DNA of 64,000 nt from CALBZG01 sp964486295 (GCA_964486295.1 CAZAMF010000001.1:62001-126000), one strand, 5' to 3'; numbered from the stretch's first letter, positions 9,115-17,544 are shown. The notes: generated by a model from the letters alone, not told the origin. A program made the numbers and translations.

Positions 9115-9585
9115 GTGCCAAGAAAAGGTAACGTACCAAAAAGAGACGTACTTCCAGATCCCGTTTACGGCAGTATTGTTGTTGCTAAATTGATCAACAG
9201 CATCATGCTGGACGGTAAAAAGGGTATCGCGCAATCCATCGTATACGATGCATTCGATATGATCGGCAAAGTAACCGGCGATAATCCGCTGGAAGTATTT
9301 GAGAAGGCAATGAATAATATCATGCCGCAGGTAGAAGTAAGAGCACGCCGTGTAGGTGGTGCCAACTACCAGGTTCCAATCGAAGTAAGAGCAGACAGAC
9401 GTCAAACTTTAGGCCTGAGGTGGCTTACAAAATACACCAAGGCAAGAGGTGAAAAGACGATGGCTGAAAGACTTGCAAAGGAACTGATGGATGCCGCGAA
9501 CAGCACAGGAGCATCCGTAAAGAAGAAGGAAGATACTCACAAAATGGCAGAGGCCAACAAGGCGTTTGCACACTACAGATGGTAA
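9115..9585 (+). CDS. rpsG: 30S ribosomal protein S7
   Basis: 156 residues, the standard S7 length. S7 nucleates assembly of the 30S head and lies near the E site. Recognised by PRKGNVPKRDVLPDP at the start and NYQVPIEVRADRRQTLGLRW in the middle. The start is a GTG at 9115 with AGGAGGGAAG upstream; an upstream in-frame ATG at 9052 would add 21 residues foreign to S7 and lies in the structured spacer. fusA follows after 63 bp. Confidence 0.97.
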   Translation: MPRKGNVPKRDVLPDPVYGSIVVAKLINSIMLDGKKGIAQSIVYDAFDMIGKVTGDNPLEVFEKAMNNIMPQVEVRARRVGGANYQVPIEVRADRRQTLGLRWLTKYTKARGEKTMAERLAKELMDAANSTGASVKKKEDTHKMAEANKAFAHYRW

Positions 9586-9648
9586 TAAACACTATTCCAT
9601 CACAGAGTTGTTATTGTTATCAAATGAGCAGAAAGGAGGAAATGAAAA

Positions 9649-11712
9649 ATGCCTAGAGAGTTCCCGCTTGAAAAAACAAGAAATATCGGCATTATGGCAC
9701 ATATTGATGCCGGAAAAACCACCACAACAGAGAGAATCCTCTTTTATACAGGTAAAACCCATAAACTGGGTGAGGTCCACGAAGGCGCAGCCACAATGGA
9801 CTGGATGGAACAGGAACAGGAACGCGGCATCACCATTACCTCTGCTGCTACTACTGCACAATGGAAGAACCACAGAATCAATATTATCGATACCCCGGGA
9901 CACGTCGACTTCACTGTTGAAGTTGAAAGGTCCCTTCGTGTTCTGGATGGAGCAGTAACAGTGCTTTGCGCAAAAGGCGGTGTAGAGCCACAGTCCGAAA
10001 CAGTATGGAGGCAGGCTGAGAAATACGGTGTACCAAGACTCATCTTTATAAATAAGATGGATATCATGGGAGCCGATTTCAAAAGAGTTGTCCAGATGGT
10101 CAAAGACAGATTAAAGGCGAATGCAGTGCCGATTCAACTTCCGATCGGATCGGAAGCTGACTTCATCGGGATTATTGATCTTGTGGAAATGAAGGCAGAA
10201 ATATATAAAGACGATTTGGGCAAGGAATTCGATATTACCGATATTCCTGAAAGCCTCAAAGCAGAAGCACAGGCAGCCAGAGAGGTTATGGTGGAAGCGG
10301 CAGCGGAAGCCAATGAAGAACTTACAATGAAATTCCTTGAAGGGGAAGAGTTTACTAAGGCGGAAATTAAAACGGCCTTACGGTCTTTAACGATCGAAGG
10401 CAAGCTGATTCCGGTCATCTGCGGATCTTCTTACCGCAACAAGGGTGTTCAGATGTTGCTGGACGCCGTGATCGATTATATGCCGTCACCGGTGGACATC
10501 CCCGCAATAAAAGGAGTCAATCCTAATAACGACGCCGTTGAAGAGAGACCGGCCGATGACAACGGACATTTTTCAGCCCTGGCTTTTAAAATCATGGCTG
10601 ACCCGTATGTGGGCAAGCTGACTTTCTTCAGAGTTTATTCGGGGACCCTGAAAACAGGATCTTACGTATATAATTCCACAAAAGAAAAAAAAGAACGTAT
10701 TGGGCGAATTCTCCAGATGCATGCAAATCACCGGGAGGATATCGACACCGTTTATTCGGGTGATATTGCCGCCGCAGTGGGACTTAAGGATACAACCACG
10801 GGGGACACGCTGTGCGATGACAAGCACCCGATCATTCTGGAATCAATGGTTTTCCCTGACCCTGTAATCGAGATCGCCATAGAGCCGAAGACGAAAGCCG
10901 GTCAGGAAAAGATGGGAATCGCTTTATCCAAACTTGCCGAAGAGGATCCGACCTTCAAGACCTATACAAACGAAGAAACGGGGCAGACCATCATTGCCGG
11001 CATGGGTGAGCTACATCTGGAAATCATTGTGGACAGGCTTCTCCGTGAGTTCAAAGTGGAAGCCAATGTAGGAAAACCTCAGGTTTCCTATAAGGAAACG
11101 CTGACCGAGCCTGCGGATGTGGACTACAAGTACGCGAAGCAGTCGGGAGGCCGCGGACAATACGGACATGTTAAAATCAAGGTATATCCAAGAGATCCGG
11201 GAACCGGCTTTGAGTTTAAAAACGCCATCGTCGGAGGTGCTATTCCGAAGGAATACATTCCGAAGATCGAGGAAGGTGTCAGAGAAGCCACCAATAACGG
11301 ACCGCTTGCGGGATATCAGATCATGGACGTGGGCGTTGAGCTCTATGACGGGTCCTACCACGAAGTGGACTCCTCGGATATGGCATTCAAAATCGCCGCA
11401 TCAATGGCGTTCAGAGAAGCTGCAAAGAAAGCGCATCCTGTATTACTTGAGCCGATATTCAAAGTCGAAGTCACTGTGCCTGAAGAATATATGGGCGACG
11501 TGATTGGGGACATCAGTTCCAGAAGAGGAAGAATCGAAGGCTCTGATATGCTGCCGGGCGCAGTTGCGGTCAGAGGTTTTGTACCGCTTTCGGAAATGTT
11601 CGGATATGCAACGGACCTCAGGTCGAAAACACAGGGCCGCGGTGTATACGTCATGCAGTTCGATCACTTTGAAAAATTACCGGATTACCTGATTGATAAA
11701 ATCAATAAATAA
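9649..11712 (+). CDS. fusA: Translation elongation factor G
   Basis: 687-residue GTPase that drives tRNA-mRNA translocation. The G domain shows the P-loop AHIDAGKTTTTER, the switch motif DTPGHVDF and the NKMD specificity motif. Domain IV and V motifs (GGRGQYGHVKIKV; GVELYDGSYHEVDSSDMAF) are present. AAAGGAGG lies 8 bp upstream of the ATG. It is the third gene of the str operon, with tuf 60 bp downstream. Confidence 0.98.
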   Translation: MPREFPLEKTRNIGIMAHIDAGKTTTTERILFYTGKTHKLGEVHEGAATMDWMEQEQERGITITSAATTAQWKNHRINIIDTPGHVDFTVEVERSLRVLDGAVTVLCAKGGVEPQSETVWRQAEKYGVPRLIFINKMDIMGADFKRVVQMVKDRLKANAVPIQLPIGSEADFIGIIDLVEMKAEIYKDDLGKEFDITDIPESLKAEAQAAREVMVEAAAEANEELTMKFLEGEEFTKAEIKTALRSLTIEGKLIPVICGSSYRNKGVQMLLDAVIDYMPSPVDIPAIKGVNPNNDAVEERPADDNGHFSALAFKIMADPYVGKLTFFRVYSGTLKTGSYVYNSTKEKKERIGRILQMHANHREDIDTVYSGDIAAAVGLKDTTTGDTLCDDKHPIILESMVFPDPVIEIAIEPKTKAGQEKMGIALSKLAEEDPTFKTYTNEETGQTIIAGMGELHLEIIVDRLLREFKVEANVGKPQVSYKETLTEPADVDYKYAKQSGGRGQYGHVKIKVYPRDPGTGFEFKNAIVGGAIPKEYIPKIEEGVREATNNGPLAGYQIMDVGVELYDGSYHEVDSSDMAFKIAASMAFREAAKKAHPVLLEPIFKVEVTVPEEYMGDVIGDISSRRGRIEGSDMLPGAVAVRGFVPLSEMFGYATDLRSKTQGRGVYVMQFDHFEKLPDYLIDKINK

Positions 11713-11772
11713 TGATACCGGACATACAGAAAATAGTTGGTTTATGAAAACTGATTAGGAGGAAAATTTAAA

Positions 11773-12966
11773 ATGGCAAAGCAGAAATTCGAGAGAAATA
11801 AGCCGCATATCAATATCGGCACGATTGGCCACGTAGACCATGGCAAGACGACGCTGACGGCAGCGATCACCAAGACCCTGTTCCAGAGATATGGACTGGG
11901 CAAGCAGGTCGACTTCGACCAGATCGATAAAGCGCCGGAAGAAAAAGAAAGAGGAATCACGATTTCAACGGCACACGTTGAATACGAGACTCCGAACAGA
12001 CACTATGCGCACGTAGACTGCCCGGGACATGCCGACTACGTAAAGAACATGATCACAGGAGCAGCGCAGATGGACGGCGCGATCCTGGTAGTAGCCGCAA
12101 CAGACGGCCCGATGCCGCAGACAAGAGAACATATCCTGCTGTCAAGACAGGTAGGCGTACCATATATCCTGGTATTTTTGAACAAATGCGACATGGTGGA
12201 TGACGATGAGCTTCTGGACCTGGTAGAGATGGAAGTGAGAGAGCTTCTGGACCAGTACGAGTTCCCAGGGGACGACACTCCGATCATCAGAGGATCCGCG
12301 CTGAAGGCACTGGAAGATCCAATGGGCCCATGGGGCGACAAGATCATCGAGCTGTTCGAAGCAGTAGACAGCTACATTCCAGAACCACAGAGAGACAATG
12401 ACAAGCCGTTCATCATGCCGGTAGAAGACGTATTCAGCATCACAGGGCGCGGAACTGTAGCAACAGGCAGAGTAGAGAGAGGCGTGCTGAAGGTAGGAGA
12501 CGAAGTCGAGATCATCGGACTGACAGATGTAAAGAGAAAGGTTGTTGTAACAGGCGTAGAGATGTTCAGAAAGCTTCTGGACCGTGCAGAGACCGGAGAC
12601 AACATCGGAGCGTTGCTGCGTGGCGTACAGAGGAACGAGATCCAGAGAGGCCAGGTACTGGCAGCTCCTGGAACCATCCGTCCGCATACGAAGTTCAAGG
12701 GCCAGGTATACGTACTGAAGAAGGAAGAAGGCGGAAGACATACCCCGTTCTTCAATGGATACAGACCACAGTTTTTCTTCAGAACCACGGACGTAACAGG
12801 GGATCTGTCGCTTCCTGAAGGCGTAGAGATGTGCATGCCTGGTGACAACATTGTCATGACGATTTCGCTGATCACCCCGATCGCTCTCGAAGAAGGACTG
12901 CGTTTCGCAATTCGTGAAGGCGGAAGAACCGTAGGTTCCGGCGTTGTTATCGAAGTTGTTGAATAG
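11773..12966 (+). CDS. tuf: Translation elongation factor Tu
   Basis: 397 residues, full-length EF-Tu, which delivers aminoacyl-tRNA to the ribosome. G motifs GHVDHGKTTL, DCPGHADY and NKCD are intact, followed by domains II and III. TAGGAGGAAAA precedes the ATG. Codon use is strikingly biased (mostly CTG, GTA, GGC, AGA), as expected for one of the most highly expressed genes. A strong terminator follows, ending the str operon. Confidence 0.98.
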   Translation: MAKQKFERNKPHINIGTIGHVDHGKTTLTAAITKTLFQRYGLGKQVDFDQIDKAPEEKERGITISTAHVEYETPNRHYAHVDCPGHADYVKNMITGAAQMDGAILVVAATDGPMPQTREHILLSRQVGVPYILVFLNKCDMVDDDELLDLVEMEVRELLDQYEFPGDDTPIIRGSALKALEDPMGPWGDKIIELFEAVDSYIPEPQRDNDKPFIMPVEDVFSITGRGTVATGRVERGVLKVGDEVEIIGLTDVKRKVVVTGVEMFRKLLDRAETGDNIGALLRGVQRNEIQRGQVLAAPGTIRPHTKFKGQVYVLKKEEGGRHTPFFNGYRPQFFFRTTDVTGDLSLPEGVEMCMPGDNIVMTISLITPIALEEGLRFAIREGGRTVGSGVVIEVVE

Positions 12967-12985
12967 TCTGACCGAAATAAAAATA

Positions 12986-13015
12986 AAAAGAGGTCCGCTT
13001 TCCGGACCTCTTTTG
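12986..13015 (+). terminator. Rho-independent terminator of the str operon
   Basis: GAGGTCCG (12990-12997) pairs with CGGACCTC (13003-13010), flanked by A-run and TTTT. The promoter of the next gene overlaps its T-tract. Confidence 0.9.
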
Positions 13016-13041
13016 TATTTCATGGAAAGTTGTGCTATAAT
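13013..13041 (+). promoter_or_regulatory. Probable promoter for the 13123 gene and sortase
   Basis: TTGTAT (13013-13018), 17-bp spacer, TATAAT (13036-13041). Unlike the two promoters further on in this locus it has no TTGTGAC repeats. Confidence 0.6.
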
Positions 13042-13122
13042 TCTTTCCAACGGAGAGGGCGGCCGAATGGGTCGGGATTGCGTGCTTATAAGTGTGAATG
13101 GTGAAGATGGCGGAGGGTATAT

Positions 13123-13596
13123 ATGGAAAATCAAAATGGTATTGCATTAGTGCCTGTTTATCAGATATGTGTAGATAAAGTCAGAGAAGAGAACATTTCC
13201 GGGAGATTATATTGTGGCAAGACACCGCAGGGGCTTGCGTTCAGCGGCATCGGCGAAGTGATCCTGACCATCGATCAGATCATGGACGAGATCGGTTTTC
13301 CGCAGTCTACTGTGGATAAGAGGTCTTTCGGTGAGAAAGAAGAGCCGTTAGCAATTCTGACGCCGGAAGCCGGAAAGGAAGCCCAACTGGCCATGAGGAA
13401 ATTCAACATCTCCGGGCAGCATGGGAAATGTGCAACGTTCATTTTGCAGGTCCAGTTCCGACAGAATGCAAGCTGGCAGGGTTCTGTGGAATGGATGGAA
13501 AATAAGGAAAGCTTCCCGTTCAACAGCGAATTGGAACTCATGAGAATTATAGACAATGCATGTAGCAAAAATACAGCAGAGAATGCCGGGCACTGA
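13123..13596 (+). CDS. Two-domain protein of unknown function, paralogue 1 of a small-protein family
   Basis: 157 residues, soluble, no signal peptide or membrane segment. I cannot assign a function. The N-terminal 60-90 residues (GRLYCGKTPQGLAFSG..., DEIGFPQSTVDKRSF) form one unit. The C-terminal part (ATFILQVQFRQNASWQGSVE, then ELELMRIIDNACS) is clearly the same domain as the proteins at 14666 and 17262. GGAGGG precedes the ATG. The sortase gene starts 66 bp downstream on the same strand, so the two are probably cotranscribed. The link of this domain with a sortase and anchored proteins repeats three times in 4 kb, which argues for a role in making or controlling the surface structures. Confidence 0.75.
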   Translation: MENQNGIALVPVYQICVDKVREENISGRLYCGKTPQGLAFSGIGEVILTIDQIMDEIGFPQSTVDKRSFGEKEEPLAILTPEAGKEAQLAMRKFNISGQHGKCATFILQVQFRQNASWQGSVEWMENKESFPFNSELELMRIIDNACSKNTAENAGH

Positions 13597-13662
13597 ACAA
13601 TTACCCGGCAGGTACGTCTAAAGCTAAAATGAACCGATTGAAGAAAGCAGATAAATAAGCGG

Positions 13663-14436
13663 ATGAAAAGAAAAACGATATCCACCGTTTTGATTATTAC
13701 AGGGATCGCTATAATGTGTATCCCGTTGATCGGACGCTTTTATACGGAATATCGCCAGGACAAGGCGTATGATGAATATCTGAAGCAAATGGAGCAGGAG
13801 ATGTCGGCGATGAGTGAAACCTTTTCCGAGCCAGCCACGGTGACGGAAGGCGCCGCATCGAAAGCGGGTGATCCTGCGGTCAATGCGTCCGGCACAGCGA
13901 TAAAGAAAACATCTTCCATCGAAGGCGTCATAGGCCGAATTAAAATTCCGGCCATATCCTCCGATCTTCTTTTGCTGGAAGGCTCTTCCACCAAACAGCT
14001 CAACTGGGGAGCCGGGCATGTGACCGGCACGGCGATGCCAGGAGAAGCCGGGAACTGCGCCATCGCAGCGCATAGGAATTATACCTTTGGCTCCTATTTC
14101 AGCAGGCTGGACGAAGTGGGTATCGGAAATGATATCTTTGTAACCTACAAAGGCACCACATACAAGTATCGGGTAAGCGAGATTTTTACCATCACTCCGG
14201 ACGAAGTCTGGGTGCTGGGCACAGATGGCTCCGCCATTATCACGCTCATCACATGCCATCCTAAGGGGAGCAATACACAGAGACTCATTGTGCGGGGCGT
14301 TCTGGTGCAGGATGGCGCCGTCCGGCTGGAAACTCCGGCATCGGATCAGGAAGCGGAGGCTTCCGTACCAGCGGACACGAACCCGTCTTCACAGGAGACA
14401 ACAACTGAGGATTCTGTTGACGCGGTCGAACCATAA
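13663..14436 (+). CDS. Class D-like sortase
   Basis: 257-residue membrane-anchored transpeptidase that joins sorting-signal proteins to the wall or to each other. An N-terminal TM segment (about residues 6-26) and a charged linker precede the sortase beta-barrel (from about residue 88, GVIGRIKIPAISSDLLLLEG). The catalytic triad is visible: His137 in AAHRNY, Cys198 in TLITCHP, Arg207 in TQRLIV. TLITC and the overall length fit class D, though class E is not excluded. A C-terminal acidic, Ser/Thr/Pro-rich tail of about 35 residues is extra. No strong ribosome binding site is seen before the ATG. Likely substrates are the two IPxTG proteins encoded at 15089 and 17545. Confidence 0.9.
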   Translation: MKRKTISTVLIITGIAIMCIPLIGRFYTEYRQDKAYDEYLKQMEQEMSAMSETFSEPATVTEGAASKAGDPAVNASGTAIKKTSSIEGVIGRIKIPAISSDLLLLEGSSTKQLNWGAGHVTGTAMPGEAGNCAIAAHRNYTFGSYFSRLDEVGIGNDIFVTYKGTTYKYRVSEIFTITPDEVWVLGTDGSAIITLITCHPKGSNTQRLIVRGVLVQDGAVRLETPASDQEAEASVPADTNPSSQETTTEDSVDAVEP

Positions 14437-14468
14437 AATAAAACGATGGGTTGAAAATAATATTTGTA

Positions 14469-14508
14469 GAAAAATGGGTATCAATTATGTAGATATCCGT
14501 TTTTTTAT
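14469..14508 (+). terminator. Terminator after the sortase gene
   Basis: GGGTATC (14476-14482) pairs with GATATCC (14492-14498) with one G-U pair, followed by GTTTTTTT. Confidence 0.75.
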
Positions 14509-14596
14509 TGGAATTTCAATGTATTTAAACCTTGAAGCCAGACAGATGGTTTATAAGCCGGGAAGAATTTTAAAAAACTTTTGCAGAAGTTTACAA

Positions 14597-14630
14597 TTGT
14601 GACGTTATTGTGACTGAATATTGCGATAAT
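14597..14630 (+). promoter_or_regulatory. SARP-type operator-promoter A
   Basis: Two TTGTGAC heptamers at 14597-14603 and 14608-14614 (11-bp period) are followed after 10 bp by the -10 box GATAAT (14625-14630). No -35 hexamer lies at 16-18 bp from the -10. This is how SARP activators are known to work: direct heptamer repeats one helical turn apart replace the -35. The same arrangement occurs at 17197-17230. Confidence 0.7.
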
Positions 14631-14665
14631 ACAGAAAATAGGAGTAGAAGAGGAGGATTGATGTC

Positions 14666-14884
14666 ATGGCTAAGAAAACAATAAAAGCGACATTCATTCT
14701 TCATCTACAGTTCAGACAGAACAACAGCTGGCAAGGGACGATACAATGGGTTGAAAAGAAACAAACGCTGCAATTCAGGAGCGCGCTGGAACTGATCAAG
14801 ATCATCGACAGCACCTGTCAGCAAGGTTATGAGATCGAGATGGACGGTTTGGATGAGTTGAAGGAAAAAGCCGCTATCGAGTAA
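14666..14884 (+). CDS. Small unrecognised protein, paralogue 2
   Basis: 72 residues, soluble and without a signal peptide, function unknown. It is almost entirely the shared domain: a strand (ATFILHLQFRQN), SWQGTIQWVEKK, then LQFRSALELIKIIDSTCQQG, probably a beta-beta-beta-alpha unit. It is about 75-80% identical to the protein at 17262 over the shared domain and also related to the C-terminal part of the protein at 13123. GAGGAGG precedes the ATG. It is the first gene after operator-promoter A and is followed by a tiny ORF and an IPxTG surface protein. Confidence 0.8.
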   Translation: MAKKTIKATFILHLQFRQNNSWQGTIQWVEKKQTLQFRSALELIKIIDSTCQQGYEIEMDGLDELKEKAAIE

Positions 14885-14913
14885 GAAATAAGATAAAGAG
14901 GGGGGTGATCCCA

Positions 14914-15003
14914 TTGAATGAGAATGAAGAAAAAGAAGATTTTATGGACGGCGGATTCATGAAAATGGTCAAGCCTCGGATCAAGCAATTTGATAAAGCT
15001 TGA
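14914..15003 (+). CDS. Possible 29-residue acidic peptide
   Basis: A TTG-started ORF (MNENEEKEDFMDGG..., ending KQFDKA) with AGAGGGGGG upstream at suitable spacing, between paralogue 2 and the first surface protein. The N-terminal half is strongly acidic and the C-terminal half basic. It has no recognised relative, and no counterpart before the second surface protein. The Shine-Dalgarno match is the main support. Confidence 0.4.
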   Translation: MNENEEKEDFMDGGFMKMVKPRIKQFDKA

Positions 15004-15088
15004 AGCAAATCAAATTTGAAAAATTAACAGAAATTCCATGTAAGTGTAGATACACAATTGTAAACTGTAAGGAAAGGTTGTGAAGGAA

Positions 15089-17098
15089 ATGAGAAGGAAT
15101 TATAAAAAAGGGCTGGCATTCGTCCTGACATTGCTGCTGGTATTGGGCACTTTCGGATTTGCATTTGCCCTGGGACCTGGAGTGGAAAGTGCCATCCATG
15201 AAGGGAATCTGAATCATAATGTAGATTGTACCACTTGCCAGGCGCTTGGGTTGTCTTCGGAGGATATCATACTTGATTCCGGAGAGGCAGGAGGAATTCC
15301 GGACTATCTGACATGGAACGGCAATGGATACACTTCCGGAGTTCTGACAAATATCGGTGAGACAGATATCGAGATCAATAATATTGTTGTAAAAGCAGGA
15401 AATGAACATTATGTTATATCGTTTACATCGGAGAATAACATTCTTGAGGCGGATGGCGGCACCTACACAATAGTCAATCAAATAATTATGAATTCGCAGG
15501 ATGTAGCTAAGGAGATAAGCCATATAATTGTATTCGGATCTGTTTGTGAACCAAAGTATAACCTAAATTTTAACATAAACAAGGAAGTGACCATATTAGC
15601 AGGATCACCTGCGACAAAAGATTTCACTTTTAACGTTGAAGTGAATGACTTAGAAATCGTGGAAGATCAGACCATAACTATACCCGCAGGATCAACGGAA
15701 GGATCCGTTTCTTTCAGCATATCAAATCTTGAGCAAAACAAATTTCCCTTCGACCTGATCATTACTGAGAACGAAGAAAGTGAAGGCGATGGCTGGACAT
15801 ATGATGACAACGAGTATGTGGTATTAATTGGCCTAAACGAACAGAAGCAAGTAACCTATAACGGTTCCACAAGTACCGGAGCCGTTACATTTGTAAATAC
15901 CTATAACTTTACCCCGATTCCTACAACACCAGGAAGCATCCAGATAACAAAAAGAATACGCGGCGATGAACAGGTATCTGCATCTGCAACTCAATTCGAT
16001 TTCTATGTATATTCTGGCGCAACCACAATAGGAGGAATCGTAACAGCGTCGGCGCTTAGCCCGGCAACGGTGGGGAACTTGACACCAGGTGCATATACGG
16101 TTAAAGAAGTAAATATTCCAGCGGGATATATTGCTACAGCCGACACAATTAATGTAACTGTCGAATCGGGGAAAACAGAAACAGCGTCTTTTGTAAACAG
16201 CTATGAGAGCACGCCGCCGATTCCTACAACACCAGGAAGCATCCAGATAACAAAAAGAATACGCGGCGATGAACAGGTATCTGCATCTGCAACTCAATTC
16301 GATTTCTATGTATATTCTGGCGCAACCACAATAGGAGGAATCGTAACAGCGTCGGCGCTTAGCCCGGCAACGGTGGGGAACTTGACACCAGGTGCATATA
16401 CGGTTAAAGAAGTAAATATTCCAGCGGGATATATTGCTACAGCCGACACAATTAATGTAACTGTCGAATCGGGGAAAACAGAAACAGCGTCTTTTGTAAA
16501 CAGCTATGAGAGCACGCCGCCGCCTCCAACATCTAAAGCAGCGATAACAATTGTAAAGCAGGTGGCATCATCTAGTGCAGGACCTTGGGGCAACAGTTTA
16601 ACAATTAATGACGAAGACGCCCATGTTTTCTATCGCTTCATTGTAACCAATACCGGAGACTATGATTTAGAGAATGTTACGATATACGACTCTTACATTA
16701 CAACTCTAGCGATAGAAGATGATCTTGCCGTTGACGAAATCGTTACGACTGATGCAATTGAATTTGATTTAGCGGAGATTTGGGAATTTTGGGACGGCAA
16801 TACCTTCACAAATGAAGCGGAGGCAACCGGGTGGTACGGTGACGAACACTCTGTAAAGGATAAAGATACGGCTGTAGTAAGATACAGCAGCGGGAGCTCA
16901 GGCGGTGGTTCGAACAGTGGAAATCAACCGGCCACAATCGAGGAACAGACTACTCCTCTTGTAGAAGCGCCAGTTGAGATACCAGAAATAGTTATTCCGG
17001 AAGCAGAAATACCAAAGACTGGTGGCTTGGGAATAATGGCATTCATGGCTATTGGCGGAATTATTACAGCTGCTGGTGCGACATTAAGGAAGAAGTAA
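15089..17098 (+). CDS. IPKTG-anchored surface protein with pilin-type and Cna-B-like domains
   Basis: 669 residues, exported and wall-anchored. The N-terminal signal peptide (KKGLAFVLTLLLVLGTFGFAFA) is nearly the same as in the protein at 17545. Next come a unique domain with CTTC near residue 45, one Spy0128/FctA-like isopeptide domain (INKEVTI to WTYDDNEYVVLIG) and two identical Cna-B-like repeats of 101 residues (SIQITKRIRGDEQ to TASFVNSYE). A DUF11-like domain (ITIVKQVASSS to NEAEATGWYG) and a Gly/Ser linker follow. The C terminus is AEIPKTGG, a hydrophobic stretch and LRKK, a sorting signal with Ile for Leu. A GTG at 15080 is an alternative start; ATG 15089 fits the signal peptide of the paralogue. 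A strong terminator follows. Confidence 0.88.
   Translation: MRRNYKKGLAFVLTLLLVLGTFGFAFALGPGVESAIHEGNLNHNVDCTTCQALGLSSEDIILDSGEAGGIPDYLTWNGNGYTSGVLTNIGETDIEINNIVVKAGNEHYVISFTSENNILEADGGTYTIVNQIIMNSQDVAKEISHIIVFGSVCEPKYNLNFNINKEVTILAGSPATKDFTFNVEVNDLEIVEDQTITIPAGSTEGSVSFSISNLEQNKFPFDLIITENEESEGDGWTYDDNEYVVLIGLNEQKQVTYNGSTSTGAVTFVNTYNFTPIPTTPGSIQITKRIRGDEQVSASATQFDFYVYSGATTIGGIVTASALSPATVGNLTPGAYTVKEVNIPAGYIATADTINVTVESGKTETASFVNSYESTPPIPTTPGSIQITKRIRGDEQVSASATQFDFYVYSGATTIGGIVTASALSPATVGNLTPGAYTVKEVNIPAGYIATADTINVTVESGKTETASFVNSYESTPPPPTSKAAITIVKQVASSSAGPWGNSLTINDEDAHVFYRFIVTNTGDYDLENVTIYDSYITTLAIEDDLAVDEIVTTDAIEFDLAEIWEFWDGNTFTNEAEATGWYGDEHSVKDKDTAVVRYSSGSSGGGSNSGNQPATIEEQTTPLVEAPVEIPEIVIPEAEIPKTGGLGIMAFMAIGGIITAAGATLRKK
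15914..16519 (+). repeat. Perfect 303-bp tandem duplication
   Basis: Bases 15914-16216 and 16217-16519 are two copies of a 303-bp unit in which I see no differences. The unit encodes 101 residues, one Cna-B-like domain plus linker. Identity at third codon positions shows a recent duplication or ongoing gene conversion. Confidence 0.9.
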
Positions 17099-17118
17099 AT
17101 AAATATAATTATTAAATG

Positions 17119-17152
17119 AAAGAAAGAGTGGAGTGATCCACTCTTTCTTTAT
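17119..17152 (+). terminator. Terminator after the first surface protein
   Basis: AAAGAAAGAGTGGA (17119-17132) pairs perfectly with TCCACTCTTTCTTT (17137-17150) around a GTGA loop. The symmetric A/T flanks make it potentially bidirectional. Confidence 0.9.
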
Positions 17153-17196
17153 GATATAAACACAAAAAATGGAAAAATATATAGCGATTTTCACGT

Positions 17197-17230
17197 TTGT
17201 GACGCACTTGTGACTTAGCTTTTTTATAAT
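17197..17230 (+). promoter_or_regulatory. SARP-type operator-promoter B
   Basis: TTGTGAC at 17197-17203 and 17208-17214, then 10 bp, then TATAAT at 17225-17230. Repeat period and distance to the -10 are identical to operator-promoter A, although the surrounding sequence differs. Both also share a TYAC element 3-6 bp before the first heptamer. Confidence 0.72.
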
Positions 17231-17261
17231 GGTTACATCAAGGAAAAGGGGGATCAATGTT

Positions 17262-17516
17262 TTGGAAAATAGCAGCATGAAAACAGATTCTTGCAGTAGG
17301 CAGGAAGATAAGACTAAAGCGACATTTATTCTTCATTTGCAATTCAGAAAAAATGATAGCTGGCAAGGGACTATTCAATGGGTTGAAAGAAAAGAATCGC
17401 TGCAATTCAGGAGCGCATTGGAGCTCATGAAGATCATCAACAGCGTTTGTGACCAGGGTTATAACATCCAAATGGACGGCTTAAACAGTTTTGAACTTGG
17501 AAGGTTAGCCCAGTAA
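17262..17516 (+). CDS. Small unrecognised protein, paralogue 3
   Basis: 84 residues if started at the TTG at 17262, which has AAGGGGG 8 bp upstream; an ATG at 17277 is the alternative. The in-frame ATG at 17229 lies inside the -10 box and cannot be used. After a short polar N terminus comes the shared domain (KATFILHLQFRKNDSWQGTI, LQFRSALELMKIINSVCDQG). No signal peptide or membrane segment; function unknown. It is the first gene behind operator-promoter B, and the second surface protein starts 28 bp downstream, the same order as at 14666-15089. Confidence 0.78.
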   Translation: MENSSMKTDSCSRQEDKTKATFILHLQFRKNDSWQGTIQWVERKESLQFRSALELMKIINSVCDQGYNIQMDGLNSFELGRLAQ

Positions 17517-17544
17517 AAATTTGTATCTTAAGGAGCGAAAGTTT

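Noticed and set aside
12142..13134. 330-codon open frame on the minus strand
   Set aside because: Antisense to the strongly biased tuf gene and its terminator; no recognisable domain.
15914..16519. CRISPR-like or IS repeat
   Set aside because: Only two in-frame copies of a whole protein domain with no spacers; this is a domain duplication.
17229..17261. ATG start for paralogue 3 at 17229
   Set aside because: This ATG overlaps the -10 box of promoter B, so it would not be in the transcript.
17457..17463. Further TTGTGAC heptamer
   Set aside because: Single copy inside the coding sequence of paralogue 3, with no partner at 11 bp and no -10 box.
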